Shown here: positions 63,201-64,000 of the stretch, piece after piece
Layout: every line of letters begins with the position of its first letter
How positions within the stretch are numbered: the stretch's first letter is position 1
Assembly: GCA_009192285.1 (NCBI GenBank)
Contig: WBVU01000005.1
Location: 2,932,731 to 2,996,730, forward strand
From: Morchella semilibera
Lineage: Eukaryota > Ascomycota > Pezizomycetes > Pezizales > Morchellaceae
Length of the DNA: 64,000 bases
Direction: 5' to 3'
The notes under the pieces: generated by a model
What the model was told of the DNA's origin: nothing
Database searches by the model: none
The model's input: only the letters and a program-made list of their open reading frames with translations
Program-made: the position numbers and the translations under genes

Positions 63201-64000
63201 ATTTTTTTTTCTCCCTTCACCTGCATGGTACGGTAAGAGGGAAATTGTTATGTTTGCACGACCATTTGGTACCCCCACTTAATTGTACTAGAGGTGTTTC
63301 CTTACATCTGCAGCATTACTGTGCTAGGCCGCGGCTCGTAAATTTTTTCTCGAGATGTGTTTTTTTTTTTTTTCTTTTCCTTTGCTTGTTTGTATGAGGA
63401 GGAGTAGGAGGAGTAGCAGTAGGAGGAGGAGGAGGAGGAGGAGGAGGAGAAGAGGTTGACGGTTGTGGTATCCATGCACATACCATTAATAGCCTCAATT
63501 ACTTATCCCCCCCCCGGAGAACGTGCTCCGCTTACGACTTCCACACCTCTGTCTCGGCCAATTCGGTAGTCGGTTAGCTCGAGCGACAAGCTTTGATCTC
63601 ACAAACGACCCATGCACATATCGTGAGATCTGTCCAAACCTGAACCCCTCCCATCCTAAAACAAAAAAGAATTTGAGGCTGCAACATCCCACAACCATGA
63701 AAAGTGGCATGTCAAATAGCAGCAAAAAAATTTGAAAACCTTTTTTTTTCTTTATTGTCTGAGATGCATTACCGTTCGGCTTCGGATACGAAAATCTTCC
63801 CGAATTCTGCCTTTTTTGCCTTACGCTTACATCCTATCTTCGGCGACTGCTCGGCCGGCCCAACGGGAGGTAATATTTAGAAGGTACAAGAGGGAAAAAA
63901 AATATTATATGCCTACCTATTAGATGTCAATGATCGGTTTTTCAAATAAGGCTCTGCAGGGCTCAGAAAGACTTGTGACGTCACCGCGGGGGAGGGCGAT
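60216..64000. other. gene-poor region at the window end
   Basis: I see no supported gene. Open frames such as 60445-60948 (-) and 61136-61468 (+) have no domain or splice support. Simple sequence includes an A-run (62787-62806), a poly-T (63359-63374) and an (AGG)n tract (63396-63451). No inverted-repeat structure stands out. Confidence 0.5.

Overview
This window is nuclear DNA from a filamentous ascomycete (Pezizomycotina). The genes carry short spliceosomal introns, mostly about 50-130 bp, with GT donors, CTAAC/CTTAAC-like branch sites and YAG acceptors. The orthologue set is fungal: a TEA/ATTS (AbaA/Tec1-type) regulator, a Stb6-type protein, a Ral2-type kelch-BTB protein and Dbp4. Long gene-poor stretches, many G/C homopolymers and mobile DNA would suit an early-diverging lineage such as Pezizomycetes, but the species is inferred only weakly.

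Layout. 1-16.5 kb: a kelch-BTB protein like the Ras regulator Ral2 (2932-5679, +); an EFM2/Rrg1-type lysine methyltransferase (6737-7865, -); a secreted single-pass kelch protein (8907-11438, -); a Stb6-like protein (13803-16536, -). 16.5-28.4 kb is a gene desert with a MITE-like element, several inverted-repeat hairpins and a striking excess of the palindrome TACATGTA. 28-40 kb: an AbaA-type TEA factor (28359-30557, -), an auxin-efflux-carrier family transporter in 11 exons (32978-36146, +), and the spliceosome-associated armadillo protein CTNNBL1 (37599-39689, +). 40-53.7 kb: an F-box-like/ankyrin protein (43308-44138, +), a GNAT N-acetyltransferase resembling NAA30 (45537-46299, -) and the DEAD-box helicase Dbp4 (49214-51908, -), separated by long spacers.

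The most interesting object is a complete DNA transposon at 53751-60209 (6459 bp). It has 32-bp terminal inverted repeats (27/32 identical, starting TACGGCGGCT) and is flanked on both sides by the 6-bp direct repeat GGGCTG. It carries three AT-rich genes: a five-exon, apparently intact DDE integrase-type transposase (529 aa) with an N-terminal Clr5-like helix-turn-helix; a three-exon gene on the opposite strand (416 aa, unrecognised); and a third unrecognised gene that needs a frameshift or an unseen intron. The ends contain different subterminal short repeats. I cannot match this arrangement to a described superfamily from memory.

The host genes are mostly conserved housekeeping or regulatory genes and do not form an obvious cluster or pathway. 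All exon structures below were built by hand from splice-site consensus and reading frame. Each listed multi-exon model (except the transposon's first gene) sums to a whole number of codons.
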